A stretch of 64,000 bases of DNA from Zeus faber (Eukaryota > Chordata > Actinopteri > Zeiformes > Zeidae), in contig OY482847.1 in NCBI GenBank assembly GCA_960531495.1, forward strand, positions 28,753,098 to 28,817,097. The letters run 5' to 3'. Positions within the stretch are counted from its first letter, which is position 1. Each line of letters opens with the position of its first letter. Shown here piece by piece: positions 45,683 to 58,964 of this stretch. The translations under genes were made by a program, and so were the position numbers. Below the pieces are notes generated by a model. It ran no database searches. It saw only the letters and a program-made list of their open reading frames with translations, and had not been told where the DNA came from.

Positions 45683-46618
45683 TCAGCAGTGAACAGAAGA
45701 TTTCAGCGTAAGTTTCATGTTTAAGGCGAGGAGGCGTGATCCGTGAAAGTTTGGATGAACTCCACCATGTCTGAAGACGTTTGGACGGTCCAAGAAGGTG
45801 CCAAAGTTGTCCACAAACGGTACGTTGAGGAAGCAGCAGTATCCCTTGAGCCATGTGTGTAGCTGAAGGACACGCATGAATTTTACGTCTCCAAAGCTGG
45901 GACACGGCAGGCCGGAGATGATGAACCGGAGGTCCAACTGGAGAAAACTGTCAATAAGCTTCGTAAAGTCTTTTTTAAGTGTCTCTGATTGTTTGTTCCT
46001 GAGATCGTTGGTTCCTACGTGCATAAGAATAGTGGAGGCAGACGGGTTTTGATCAAGCAGCTGTAGGATTCTGGAGTCTATATCCCGGACAAGAGCACCC
46101 GGGTAGCATATGGTTTTAGCCGCAAGCAGGGTGGTGCCTCGAACCATGGAGGAGCCGACAATGAGCATGGATGAAGGTCCGGCAGCAGAAGAGTTCCAAG
46201 GGACCGCAGCAGCCGAGCCAGGAGAGCACCGACCTCCCAGAGGCGGCGCAGGCAGGCGGTCCAAGTCAGTGACTGTGAGTGGCCCCGACAGGCGGAGTTC
46301 GCGCTGCGGGAGCCAAGGCGGTGCTTTGTGGTGTTGAAAACAGCAGGGCCCACGGCAGCGGAGCAGCCACCAACTGTCTCGGGAGCGGAGGCCCGGGCAG
46401 GCGATGGATAGTCTGGCGGCAGTGGGAACGAGGCCGGCGGCGGTAGAGACCGTCTTGGTGCCCTCGATGCCACGGTGGACTGTGAGCCCCCCCCCCAAAG
46501 AAGGGGAATTTCCGCATATCTCTGGCATCGACTGTGGGCTCCAGGGCTTGGAATCTGTTCTCCAGCCAGAGAGTCTCCGGCATAGAACGGCGCAAGGAGA
46601 GCACTTAACACCGGCCAC
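45683..46618 (-). pseudogene. L2 ORF1 with SGNH esterase-like domain
   Basis: It contains M-L-I-V-G-S-S-M-V-R-G (block I serine), I-L-M-H-V-G-T-N-D-L-R (block III asparagine) and G-G-V-H-P-N-F-H-G (block V, histidine), the order of an SGNH hydrolase. Esterase domains in ORF1 are known from CR1/L2 LINEs. The first quarter of the frame, rich in Pro, Arg and Ser, is weakly conserved sequence. The protein's N-terminus lies in another frame at 46987-46685. Confidence 0.75.
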
Positions 46619-46990
46619 GGCGCGCCGCCAGGGTCCAGGGCTCTGGGGTGAAACAGGTCCTGGACTTGGGCCATGGCTCCTCTATCACAGCTGTCGGAGC
46701 ATCACATGGATCCGACTTACCCGCATTGAGAATGGATGGTGCCATGGGAGAGTGGAGACTAAATCCGGTCCGATCACAGCGGAGGACATGGAGCAGGAGA
46801 TGTGCTTAGCCTGAGCGCTAGCGATGGAGGTCAGACCCACAAACAGTTCATCCTTCTTCTTCACATCCTCATGCAGGCTGTGGACGTCTTTGAAGACCGA
46901 CTTCTCTAGAGCGCTGAGTCTGTCGACCAGGCGCAAACAGTTCCCACAATCCGTGGAGGTAGGCATCGATGACGGCATAGGTAGCAATAT

Positions 46991-47513
46991 GCTAGGCTAA
47001 CAGGCTAGCTAGCGTTAGCCTAACGCTAGCCAAGCGCTAGTCAAGCCAGAGTCCACGTTCCAAAATTCGAAATGACAGTTTAGGCGAGGGTCAAAGCCAG
47101 GAAAGAGTAGGGATATCACAGTGCAAATTATCCGAAATCCGTAATCCAAAAGCCCCCACCTTTTCAGTACCAGCCAGACATTCAGTAAAAATGCAGATAC
47201 AGTGGCAACATTCCTGTGCAGAGAATAGAATCTGTGTGTTAAGTGTTGTATGAATTATTGTTATGTTTTGTGTGTAAACGGAATCTGTGAGAGTGTGAAG
47301 GTTTGTTGTATGGTCTGAACCGCAGACCATGGTATGACCCACGACTCGACCAGTCAACAGGGCCATGGGAACTAAGGTGCGCAGTGCCATTTTGAAAATC
47401 TGTGTTAGCATTGACTGTCTGGGACGTGGTAAGACTTTGGTAGTTGTAGAATGTCTGTTTCCTCCTCATGTGCACTGTATTTTGTGTTGCAGCATTATAT
47501 ATATATATATATA
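46991..47513. other. Short non-coding stretch
   Basis: 46990-47045 repeats GCTAGC/GCGCTAG/CTAACGCTAGC words in both orientations. 47495-47513 is a TA run used as target by the Tc1-like element. No gene is recognised. Confidence 0.5.
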
Positions 47514-49116
<1,603 letters not shown>

Positions 49117-49439
49117 TATATAGTTCTATATATATAGTTCTATATATTATATAGAACGACATGGAAAAGTGGATGAGAAATGGACTCTTAAAGTCACGAA
49201 CAGTGATAGGAGGAAGTGAGCGGCTCGAGGGTTGAAGTGTACTGAGAGAAGTTTCTGGAAGAGATTCCAACTGCATGGGCTTTGCTGAAGACATGTGAAT
49301 GTGTGTGTGTGTGTGTGACGAACCTCACCCAGGATCCACAGCTTAGCCACCACACAGCAAAGATTATAACACTGAGTTTCACCCACTCCAAGCTACACAC
49401 ATTTAGTATAGACAATAGTGCTGATTATTAACTAAAACC

Positions 49440-51154
49440 CATATATAACCATGACTGAAACCAACTGACCCCAGAGGAACCAACGGAACCAACTGGACCA
49501 CCAGAACTGTCTCCCCCGCTTAGGACATCCCTGCCAACCTGTGGACAAAACAACGCCAGCGCCATCAACGCTGCATCCACCAAGGAAGCCAACAGTGATT
49601 ACAACCAGCAGAAACCATGAGCCGGCAAAGTACGACAGCCATTTAACCCATTAAAATGACTCCGCAGGGTGAGAGGGACCCTAGTATTCATACTAATCAC
49701 AACATTATTAACAGTACTCCCGATACTGTGGCATTATGCTCAACCGCTAAAAGATAATGGGGTCTTCAAACCTAAAAACCCCACAACCAATGGAGTACAC
49801 ATGGCCACATCGCCATACATCTTGGACTGCATGATACACTGCACCCATGTCAACTGAAAAATAACACAATTTGTAAACGCTCTCTGTGTCGACATAGATG
49901 CCTTCAGAGTTCCAAGGGAGGTCCCCTCACAAATTTAAGGCACAAAACCAAATTTCAAGTGGATTTGCATCTATACAATACTTTGTCCCTGGTTATTGAC
50001 AAAAATGTCGATTGGGTGAACTACATCTATTATAATCAACAAGGCTTTGTCAATTACATGTTTCAATTGTTCAAGGACCTCGGTGAGCAGCTAGACGCAA
50101 CTTCAGTGGAATACTGTCTGACTGGACAAAATATTAGGCAAATAGGGAGTCCCACTATCCAAAGCCGGTGTTTTAATACTCGTTATTTGTTTTATTCTGA
50201 TGTTTATAGGATACTGTGGGGTTTTGGGATGTGTTTTTCATTTTGTAATGCATTTATGCATTTCGTTGTTATTCTGCCTTTCTTTGATGCCTCTTTTATT
50301 CAGTACGTGGGGATGTGGAGATGTGGGGAGTGATGGTGAGTCTCAGAATGATTGAACAAAGATCTCCTTCACAGAGCTTGTTTGGAGCTTCAAACATAAA
50401 AAAGATAAAGATAAGGTCTTATCATAAGGCGCCCTGCGCGCGATGCACATGTACCTGCCCTGCAGAATATATGAGCAGCTTGCTCCGATCATCCGTGCTA
50501 TGATTTTGAAGGCTGTGTGGGTGCAGCAAATGGCATTTTTGGCGCAACCTGAATTTTCCTCTTTGCTTCCCTCCTTAGATACGCCCTCACCCCTGGCCAA
50601 GCTGGAAATGGAGATCTGGCTGTGGGCTGAGGTCCATGGTCCCTCTATGAGACAGGTCCACTAAAGCATGGAGCTCCTCAGAGTTCGACGTAGAGGTGGT
50701 AAAGAACTAAATATTCCACCAGATGACCCTTGGACCTCCGGTCCGATCCCTCTCTAGCCTGGTCACTCCCCATCTTGTTATATGGTCATCTTTTTCCTTC
50801 GCCCCTCCATCAAAAGGACTTCCTGGGTTTCCCACTGGGTATTACCGGATGTCAAGGGATTCGTTTTTTCTGTTAACTATAAACAAACAGGGTTATTTGT
50901 TGACATACCAATTATTTCTTCTTGGTATTTCTTATTTTATTGAATTTGTTCCCGCTTTATTCTTAGTATACATTTATGTGTACCTATTGAGGTTGGCTGT
51001 TGATTTGTTTTCTGTTGTAATGTGCTTTACGTATATATTTTGTTCCCCGCGTGGGTTTCATTTTTAATATTCTATTTTGAGGTTTATACATTTCATATTT
51101 TAGTATTAACATTTTCCATATTTCTTTTATTATTATCCTTACGTTTATATGATT
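49440..51154 (+). pseudogene. ERV2 env-region remnants
   Basis: 49669-49857 reads a short basic start, then a hydrophobic stretch (L-V-F-I-L-I-T-T-L-L-T-V-L-P-I-L) like an envelope leader. 49959-50333 is an open frame with an N-terminal part of unknown kind and a hydrophobic C-terminus. 50880-51065 again encodes hydrophobic residues that could have been a membrane anchor. Position between pol and the polypurine tract supports env; no C-X6-CC motif was found. Many stops. Confidence 0.45.
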
Positions 51155-51166
51155 AAAAGGGTGGAA
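51155..51166 (+). other. ERV2 polypurine tract
   Basis: AAAAGGGTGGAA directly precedes the 3' LTR start TGTTACAA; it primes plus-strand synthesis in retroviruses. Confidence 0.7.
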
Positions 51167-51623
51167 TGTTACAATATATCTAAATCCATGTAATCACATA
51201 AACAGTATATGTATATAACAGTATATGCACACACAAAATGAAGAACACAACTTCATGTAGCTGTCAGTCACACACATTTATTTACACAGGGTTAATTCTT
51301 TCACAAACCTTTTAGATTGTGTCCTCCCTTGGGTTCCTGCCAAAAAAATGGACCCATCCTCAAATCTTGCCTTATCTTGGGCTGAAAAATTATTTTCTGC
51401 ACCTGTGAGTTCAAGCTGACTGTATATTCTCTGTATCTGTGACGTCAAACTGACCATATATTCTCTGACTCCCTGAAAATAAACTGTTGGACTCAGAGAG
51501 CTGCTCCTTAGCACATCTCTGATCCAACCCTTGTACAAGTAAAACCAACGTCCGTCTGCTACTTTATTTATGACCACCGATTGACAAACTGCAGATTAAA
51601 GCGATCCTTTAATTTCTGCAACA
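51167..51623 (+). repeat. ERV2 3' LTR (457 bp)
   Basis: It begins TGTTACAATATATC and ends CTGCAACA, followed by the target duplication GTAGT. AATAAA occurs at about 51478. Confidence 0.9.
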
Positions 51624-51628
51624 GTAGT

Positions 51629-52684
51629 AATGCACAAGATTCTCAAGTTTTACTGCAAATGCAGCCAGGGGCAAAAAGAAAAATGAAAAAATGCCACAAA
51701 CAGGCTCTCAGAGTGCAGCTTGGGTTATCGTTGGTGTGAAACTGTTTAAACAGGTTTTAGCTGTTGTATGTTTACCCACACCCCATTTTTGCATTGTTTT
51801 AGTAATTGCCTGGAGTACAACTCATTTTTTGTTTGTTTTGTTGCAGTTTCATGTTTACTTTATTTATGTCTCTCACACACACTGGTCGGACTTTGAGGTT
51901 TATTTCAATAAGTTATTTTACTATTATTATTTATGTCTGAAAAATATTCTTTATACCTGTTCTGCACAAAAAGAACTAACTAGAGTACTTGATGTATTGT
52001 TTTGTTTTTATTGTGAAACATTTCTGAAATATTATATAAAACATTGATAAAAATAAATAACATAATTATGGAGAGTATTGTGTGTGTTATCTATGTAATG
52101 TCATAATAATTAGCATAATTAATGCTAGCTTTGTGACTTGGCGCAAGAGCGTTCCCTGCAAATGCATAGGAAGCGATGGAAGATCAGTGTTTTGCTGTTT
52201 TATTTCTAATATTTTGGACAACATTTATCTGCAGCACAACTCGACTTGAAATTCAGAGTTTACCAATAACTTTTTGACACAGAGAGAAATTAGTACACGC
52301 AAACAGCTCACTCAGATTTGATGATTTTACTTTAATTTAACAGGGTCATTGAAAAGTTGTGTTTACAAATAAATGATAACGTTTTATTTGTATTTACTTT
52401 TGTCTGTTCGTTAGCCACCATGAATAGCAATTCCTCCTTGGCAAAAATCAGCTCCAATGCCATGCGTGCAGCCACGTTTGCGTGCTGTCTAGTGTCTACT
52501 AGCGCTTTTCCTTATTTACTACTTCATCCTACACAGGGTGCTGTCTCTCTACTGCCACCTGGGGTTTCCGAGAATGCTGCAATGGACAATGAGCCACCTA
52601 TAAACACCCAGTGCCTTTGTGACATCGAACGTGACACCAGAAATAAAAGAACGGCATACTCGTCTACTGACAATAGTAAAGGAG
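51629..52684. other. Stretch between ERV2 and the right arm
   Basis: AT-rich sequence. An open frame at 52357-52716 (M-N-S-N-S-S-L-A-K near 52421, with a Kozak-like GCCACC before it) runs into the ERV1 LTR and has no family I recognise. CTCTACTGCCACC at 52550 is a frequent repeat word. No supported gene. Confidence 0.4.
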
Positions 52685-53237
52685 TGTGGAAGAAATTCTT
52701 TTGCAATGATCGGTGAGGTTGATCTGCCCGCGACAAGAAAACAAAAACTGAGAATATTCAAGATTATTTATTCTGCAGAATAAAGAGAAAGGTTCAGTAC
52801 TGCTCCAAAGCAGTGTTCTGACTAGTCTGATCTAATTTCTGATCAAGAGGGCTTTATACAACAACAGAGAGTGTGGCTTGGGTCAGAGGTCATTCACAAG
52901 TCTGTGTCCCTCAACTGTCTCCCTGGATGCCAACCTCAAACAGTAAATTCACAGGAATTTGTACATGACCTAGCAGACGTGTATTACAATCCCTTACAAT
53001 AAACCTCCAGGCTCCCCTGTGTTTATTCCTCATCTCCATACAAGGTAAACAGGGCCAAATGTGATCTGGTTCTTCCATGTTAGAATTGACATTGTAGAGA
53101 GAAAGAACATTTCTCTTTACATAAATTTGGGGGGGTTCCTGAAAAAACAAAGACAATGTTTTAAAAAAAACTCCCCCTCTGGAGGTAGAGGTTTGTCCTC
53201 ATTCAAAATAATTGATTGTAAGCATTTTTCTCTCACA
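52685..53237 (-). mobile_element. ERV1 LTR, right arm (553 bp)
   Basis: Minus strand: the polypurine tract AAAAGGAGGAAA, then TGTGAGAG, ending TTCTTCCACA. Collinear with 36871-37403 and 27279-27822. Confidence 0.85.
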
Positions 53238-53802
53238 TTTCCTCCTTTTGTCCCTACTGGAACAACACCTAAAGGAAAAATGCAATAATGCTAAAATTCC
53301 ATAATGTAAATTGGATACAAGACAATTATACTTCAGAGATATCGTTCAATTCTATCTTATAGGAATCTACTGAGAAAAATCACATCTAATACTAAATTTA
53401 ACTATTTGAACTCATAACCAAATTCCAGATATAATTCAAAGATATCTCCACCTCAAATTGGTCAAACCTCTCTTCTCACATTTGGCTGGAGAAAAGTAAA
53501 AGACCAGTAAGGGTTTGTCTACTATACTATGACAACACACAGGATAAAAACCCCCAGTCATACAGAGGAAAAATCCTGTGTGGCCATCTTACAATTCTAA
53601 CTAGAAAACACACAAAAAAATAATCATGAACCACATAATGAAATAAACAAAATAAACATAGAGATTCCACTAATACATAACACTATGCAGATAAATCAAT
53701 AGTTATCACTTAATAATGACAACAGAAAAATGCATTGTGCACGTAATGACTAACACATCCTATAAGTAAGGATAAACATTATAAGACAAACATCTCCTTA
53801 TT

Positions 53803-54225
53803 TCAGCATCTCAGCGTCTCAACATCTCCGTCATCATCAGGTGGTTTCCAATCATCTAGTGGTATAGAGACAAACTGTCCCATCACCATATTAGTAATCA
53901 TCTTACGAAAGATAGCTACTATACACGTTAGACAGCAACATAGCATTAAACACATTATCGCTACAGGTATCAATATCTTTATGAACATAGAAATGTATGG
54001 CCCCAGTGCAATCCTTAGCCAAGCAAATGGGTCGCAAGTGTTAGCTTGATCTTTCATTAAATCATCTCTTAACTCTTTCATAGCTTGTATGGCTAAAAAC
54101 AAGTTTCCTGATTCTACATCATTGGCAGGAATGTATGTACAGCACGACTCACCTATCATAGCACATACACCTCCTTGAGCCACACTCATTATGTCCATAT
54201 GTACCATACGATTCTGGAGAACCAT
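53803..54225 (-). pseudogene. ERV1 env transmembrane subunit, open for 140 codons
   Basis: It begins in the region before the C-X6-CC motif (cysteines at residues 21, 28 and 29), which forms the disulphide link to the surface subunit in gammaretrovirus-like envelopes. There is a helical middle (residues 40-65), a hydrophobic membrane span at about residues 76-107 and a short acidic cytoplasmic tail. The methionine at the start is internal to the ancestral gene. Since the surface subunit is deleted upstream, no fusion-competent envelope can be made from this locus. Of the three ERV1 env copies in the window this is the only one without a stop in this part. Confidence 0.75.
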
Positions 54226-54239
54226 TCAACGGATCGAAG

Positions 54240-54494
54240 TTAATTCTTGTTTAACAGCTTCTTAGTTACAGAACGTTCATTTCTCACTTGGGGCTCTTCT
54301 TCTGGATCTGATGTGAGAGAGAGTGGGGCCGGGGAGCGGCTATTATTTGAGTCTCGTTGCAGAACTGTGTTCCAGGGTTGGATGATTAACAGGACGATGG
54401 CAATCATGATGAGAAAGATGATCACACAGCCGTGTCCAATCTTCTCCTGTTGATGGGGCGTCGTCCTTTTCAAGTAGAAATACTGGAGTGGCAT
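54240..54494 (-). pseudogene. ERV1 env leader segment
   Basis: A basic N-terminal stretch followed by about 20 hydrophobic residues (residues 22-42), then a Ser/Pro/Glu-rich part, ending at a stop just before the transmembrane-subunit frame. It looks like a long envelope leader joined by deletion to sequence near the transmembrane subunit. Confidence 0.55.
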
Positions 54495-54589
54495 ATCCTC
54501 TTCGAGGGACCGAGGTTACTAGCACATATCCCGCAAGGATCGTGATCTCAGTCCACGTCCAATGATTCTCCGTTTTGTCGTTTATCTGG

Positions 54590-54780
54590 TCCTCTGGAAG
54601 GTGGCAGACTTCTTGCAATGGGATGCGTGTACCCACGTTAGTCGTTCTCCCACCTTCACTGCCACTGTGGTGGTGAGGAGGATCTGGAACGGTCCCATGA
54701 ATCTGGCGGAGTTCCAGCTTTCCCAGAAGTCCACACCTAGTCACCTGGTTGGAGGTGGTGTAGTGGTCCTTCAAGTGGGA
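54590..54780 (-). pseudogene. ERV1 integrase C-terminal fragment
   Basis: The minus strand reads M-G-P-F-Q-I-L-L-T-T-T-V-A-V-K-V-G-E-R, then T-W-V-H-A-S-H-C-K-K, the SH3-like C-terminal domain of retroviral integrases. It sits immediately upstream of env, as in an intact provirus. Confidence 0.7.
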
Positions 54781-56973
54781 TGGGTAGGGCTGGTTTGACC
54801 TGGGCACATTGACTTAAACACTTGGGTGAGAGACACACATTTTGACAACATTGTTTAGTCTAGGTCCATGAATGTAAAATAGTGTATGTGGAATAATTAT
54901 TTAATATCCCAAACAGTTATGTTGAATAACCAACTACAGACTCAGCACAAAAATGTATGAATGCATCCTAGTGTAACAGCAATAATATTATCACAATGTC
55001 TAATATGTAGGAGACAATGTCCATACAATCTCGCTTAGGCTACAAAATAACTGACAGTGTGTAAATTATGCAACGGTTTTCAAATTTTCCTAGAAGGCAT
55101 TTCTCGAATGTTGCCTGAACATAATCCCATCAACACAATCCATTAATAAAGTAAATCCAACAATGATAAAGCTAAACTGGACAATCTGATCACTACTGGT
55201 TTACGTGATGTAATTCATATGTGGCTTTTGTCGACAGAAGACAGACTTAATTGCATTGGTCTCCTGGTCAGCAATTCATGCTGGGACAGTCCTGTCGCAC
55301 CATGTGATTGTCCTCGCATTCCCATCATCACTAATGACAGGAATGAAAACTCAGTAGAGCTTACTTTTACTGGGATTCCATTCTGAAAAACATGTCAATT
55401 ATCACCAAACAATATTTTAATCATGACAAAGCGTCAGCTTGATAAGTCCATCATGAGGTTCCTGCATTGTTCTAAGCACAATATTATGTTTCCTTAATTC
55501 TCTAACTATATCCCTCCTTTTTGACAAATGGTACCTACCATATGTCAAACAATGAAAAAACCTTGTGGGAAAGATACAGCTCCATGTACCAAGCGTCTCT
55601 GCCACTCCAATAATTTAGTGCAGAATACGTTTGAGTAGAGGAAAAAAACTGGTTAGTGAGCCTGTGTCCTCATCTGTGGAGGAGGCAACCACCATTAGAC
55701 AGAGCAAAAATTGGGTACGGCGGCTTGGTTGGCTACATTGGCTCCAACATTTCCTCTAGAGATGGGGTCAAGTACATTCATGTAAACAACACAAATTGAA
55801 AGATCAAAATGGGGGGGGTTATAACATCACAACATTAAACAGATGTTCTGTATGTCTCATCAATCAGCTACACCACACCGTATCACACTTGCCTGTACAT
55901 ATTCATGCAATCAAAAATAAAAACAAAAAACAGTTTGCCATAGATAGAAACACAAACACAGTCAGTTGTACAAAGATAGACACACACTGTTTTATGCAAA
56001 AACAGATGGCAGACAAACAAACCAAGCAAAAACACTCCTTTTGTTGTACTCATGCTTTTAAATCATTGTAGTTGAACTTTTCAAGAACTTCAGTAGTAAG
56101 ATCTGGGCGGGGCGATGCCACGAGGGCTATTGCTGTCAAGCAATCATGTGAATCTCCATAAAAGTTAAGCGGGTTTCCGAGCATAGTATGCAACAAGACG
56201 TAATTGATTTCCATAAGATTGCAACAACACAGCTTACATTAAACCATCTTATTCATCCACAGTTAAAGTAATCCAGCAAACCCAACATGGAGCTGGTGCA
56301 AAAAACTTGTTTGAAAAGCAACAAAAGGTTCTACCGTGTAATGGCTTGGCAAGCATTGCCTCATTCCATGATCCAAAAACAACAATAACAACAACAACCA
56401 AGAAAGGCCATGCCAGGGTACGACCCTGAGGAGACAAAATTAAAATAAAATAAATGTCATGACTCAAATAACGAATGTTCTTTTGTGCCAGCTGGAGTTA
56501 TAAGGGAAAGAAGAAACTGTAAACATCTTGTTCTAAGTATTTTAGGAATTCCTGTGTATCTACGACAAAAGCAGATCAATAAACTACAATATTCTAACAA
56601 GTGTGCTGCCATTGATAAATTGAAAATCAGTCTAAATAAATTTCCGTAATGTGGCAGAAGAAAACATTACCAGAGGCTCCACATAACTTCAACAATGAGT
56701 TAAGCAACCTGAGAGGGTAAGAAAAAATGTGATTCACATACTAAAACATTTTAATATTTAGCGTTCAGTACTATATTCCTATTTTAATTTATTATGTATT
56801 TATTTGTATAATTTTTACTTATACCCTTAAAGGTACAATTAATAACTGCAAACAATAAGCCTGAGATGTCAGCAGTCACCAATCTAATAGAACCCTAACA
56901 TCATCAATATATTAGGAGCCTAACTGGCGTTGATAAATAACAGATAAAGTTGCAGATAAAGAGAGAATACATG

Positions 56974-56974
56974 T

Positions 56975-57024
<50 letters not shown>

Positions 57025-57033
57025 TAATAATAA

Positions 57034-57067
<34 letters not shown>
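56974..57067. repeat. (TAA)n microsatellite
   Basis: About 30 TAA units with a few substitutions. Confidence 0.95.
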
Positions 57068-57068
<1 letters not shown>

Positions 57069-57115
57069 TTACAGAAAGGTTTGAGCACAAGAATGTGAAT
57101 ATTTCAAATATATTG

Positions 57116-57889
57116 AAGCAACACTATGTAACTTTTTTTGTTTTACCTTAAAATAAAAGCTTCAAAATCATTTTAATGCTACACCGACTTGCAATATGAT
57201 GAATGGCGCCTCTTTCATTCCCACCCACCCCCGAACTCCTGTTCTTGCGCTGGATTACTTGTGTTCGATCCGAAATGGTAGGGAAAGTGTTTTACGTGTT
57301 ACGGCACTATGTCACTTCCTTGATGTTTGGCTCCGGTAATAACTGTTTTGTTGCCCTGTAAAAATGATAAATGATCAATTAAAATGGTCAAAATGTTTGG
57401 TAATAATGCTCATACAAAACGTAGCCGCTCCACCTCCCTGACTGCGCGGGTGAGACGGGCCTGTGGTGTGCCCGGCACCCGCACATAAGCCGGCGCACTC
57501 CGGCCCTCACTTTCATTGGCCACGGGGTTTGTTTCATCCTCTGACTCGTGTATGCGAGCCGATCTGCCAGACCGAGTACATCCTGTACCTACACCGGAAG
57601 CTGGGGGCTGTTCCCCGCGCCCTCTCTTCCGACGGCTCCCTGGAGAGAGAGGCTCTGGAGGAGTGCTCGCTGACATGGCGAGGTCCGTGCAAGGGGCACT
57701 GTAACCTAGGGGAACATTTTATTTGCGTTTGTAACATAGACTGTGACCAGTAACGTTTAAATTTGTCAAGTAAAATTAATTATTTTCGGACACCAGATGG
57801 AGTTTTACGACAGTGGTGTAAAAAAGCAATTGCACTCAGAAACGGTAGGGGCAACAAATCCCAAATACCAGAGTCACATAGTGCTGCTT
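57116..57889. mobile_element. Non-autonomous DNA transposon with 18-bp inverted ends
   Basis: AAGCAACACTATGTAACT at 57116-57133 pairs with the complement of 57872-57889 (AAGCAGCACTATGTGACT), 16 of 18 matching. The interior is GC-richer than its surroundings and carries a minus-strand frame (57676-57410) with R-K-R-G-R-G and acidic patches that I do not recognise. No target duplication is clear, so the superfamily is left open. Confidence 0.65.
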
Positions 57890-58128
57890 TAAGAAAGAAT
57901 ATTAGTTAAATATTTTAATAAATGCCCAGTGTTTATTATTTAATTTGCTGTTGCAATGAAAGGTCTGAAGGTCTAAGGTCTGATGAGACAGGCAGTCTAC
58001 CCTTTCTTCTCCGGACAGGGGAGATGTAGTATTAGGGTAATGTGTAGGATTATGTTAGCCAATGAAAGGGCAAGTTGTTTTAAGGGCTGGGAGTTACGGT
58101 AGTTCAAATAAAAGGTGACCTGTACGTG

Positions 58129-58265
58129 CATAAATAGCGCTACTCGCGGCTCATTCTTAAAGGACAGGGAGGTGTTCTCAGTCCCCGCAGTGAGAGGAGA
58201 AGGATCATTAAAATAACCTTTGGCTGTAAATCTGACTTTTTTCTTATTTTATTTCTCATTGAACA
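58129..58265 (+). promoter_or_regulatory. gatm copy C promoter and 5' UTR
   Basis: CATAAATAG at 58129-58137 is a TATA-like box about 130 bp before the ATG. From about 58165 the sequence follows the leader of copy B: GGGAGGTGTTCTCAGTCC, CAGTGAGAGGAGA, AACCTTTGGCTG, TTATTTCTCATTGAACAATG. Confidence 0.65.
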
Positions 58266-58316
58266 ATGCTGGGTCTGAGAGGTCTTAGAGGAGGTTGCCG
58301 GGTCGCTGGGTTACAA
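58266..58316 (+). CDS. gatm copy C exon 1 (leader only)
   Basis: Seventeen codons, M-L-G-L-R-G-L-R-G-G-C-R-V-A-G-L-Q, in phase 0 with an intact donor (CAA before GTGAGT), homologous to exon 1 of copy B. About 90 bp of intron 1 are also conserved (ACATTAATGCCTTA, AATTTCAGCAAATACAGAGA). From about 58406 similarity ends and retroelements follow. No exon 2 is found to the end of the window. Either exons 2-9 lie beyond 64000 behind inserted elements, or this is an orphan promoter-exon duplicate. Confidence 0.7.
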
Positions 58317-58525
58317 GTGAGTACTTTACATTAATGCCTTACTTTATTTATATATTGGTATGGAATTTCAGCAAATACAGAGAGCATACTCTAGTCAAGG
58401 GGGGCTTGCGCATGGTGCTTTTTAGGTTTTATTCAATTACAATAGTTACACCAACTTTAAAAACACCCTGTATTTGCTATCTTTGGAGGTACAGTGAACT
58501 AACGGCGGATCGTGGAGGATCGATT

Positions 58526-58765
58526 AATGCCACTCAAACTAGGAAGTTGCACTGGGAGTTCACGTAACGTGTGTGGAAAGGATTTCCCACTCACCACACG
58601 CACGCGAACAGTGACGGGCACCAAGCAAGCACGAGTGAGGAAATAAATACGTAGAATAAAAACAAAAGGAACTATACTTATTTTGAGGTTCAAAGAGTGA
58701 GAAATATACAATGTGGCATGTGAGCATGTGTACTGGTTGATATATCTGTAGCTGTTGGCTGTATC

Positions 58766-58770
<5 letters not shown>
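58526..58770. repeat. Repeat block shared with 3338-3585
   Basis: It starts CCACTCAAACTAGGAAGTTG and continues collinearly to the TG microsatellite. 58317-58525 holds the intron 1 remnant of copy C and unrecognised sequence. Confidence 0.75.
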
Positions 58771-58771
<1 letters not shown>

Positions 58772-58831
<60 letters not shown>

Positions 58832-58834
58832 CAC

Positions 58835-58881
<47 letters not shown>

Positions 58882-58906
58882 GATATGATATAATATGATA
58901 TGATAT
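58772..58906. repeat. (TG)n(AT)n microsatellite
   Basis: A TG run, an AT run, then ATATGAT units. Confidence 0.95.
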
Positions 58907-58964
58907 AATATGTATAGATATGTGTATACTGTATATATGTGTGTATATATATACAGTATAGTCT

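Larger units (their letters stand above)
43440..46990 (-). mobile_element. L2-clade LINE, near full length, antisense to ERV2
   Basis: On the minus strand: ORF1 with a short coiled-coil start (46987-46685) and an SGNH esterase-like domain (46618-45683), then ORF2 with endonuclease (about 45500-44640) and RT (44570-43557), ending before the RT thumb. Frame breaks separate the parts. It lies inside ERV2, so it inserted after ERV2. Confidence 0.8.
52685..56915 (-). repeat. Right arm of the long inverted repeat (ERV family 1-derived)
   Basis: Minus-strand counterpart of 32822-37403. In minus-strand order: unknown segment (56915-56470), pol fragment (about 56460-56070), spacer (to about 55590), integrase C-terminus (54780-54590), env leader (54494-54240), env transmembrane subunit (54225-53803), spacer, LTR (53237-52685). 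Most of the env surface subunit is missing, so leader and transmembrane parts nearly touch. Confidence 0.85.

Noticed and set aside
46078-46814. Additional frames over L2 ORF1
   Set aside because: They overlap the SGNH frame and have no recognisable motif; GC-rich sequence keeps several frames open.
52357-52716. 120-codon secreted-like protein
   Set aside because: It runs into the ERV1 LTR, has no recognised family and no splice or promoter support; kept only as a remark.
58266-58316. Copy C exon as an alternative first exon of gatm B
   Set aside because: It lies downstream of copy B on the same strand, so ordinary cis-splicing cannot join it to exon 2 at 19373.
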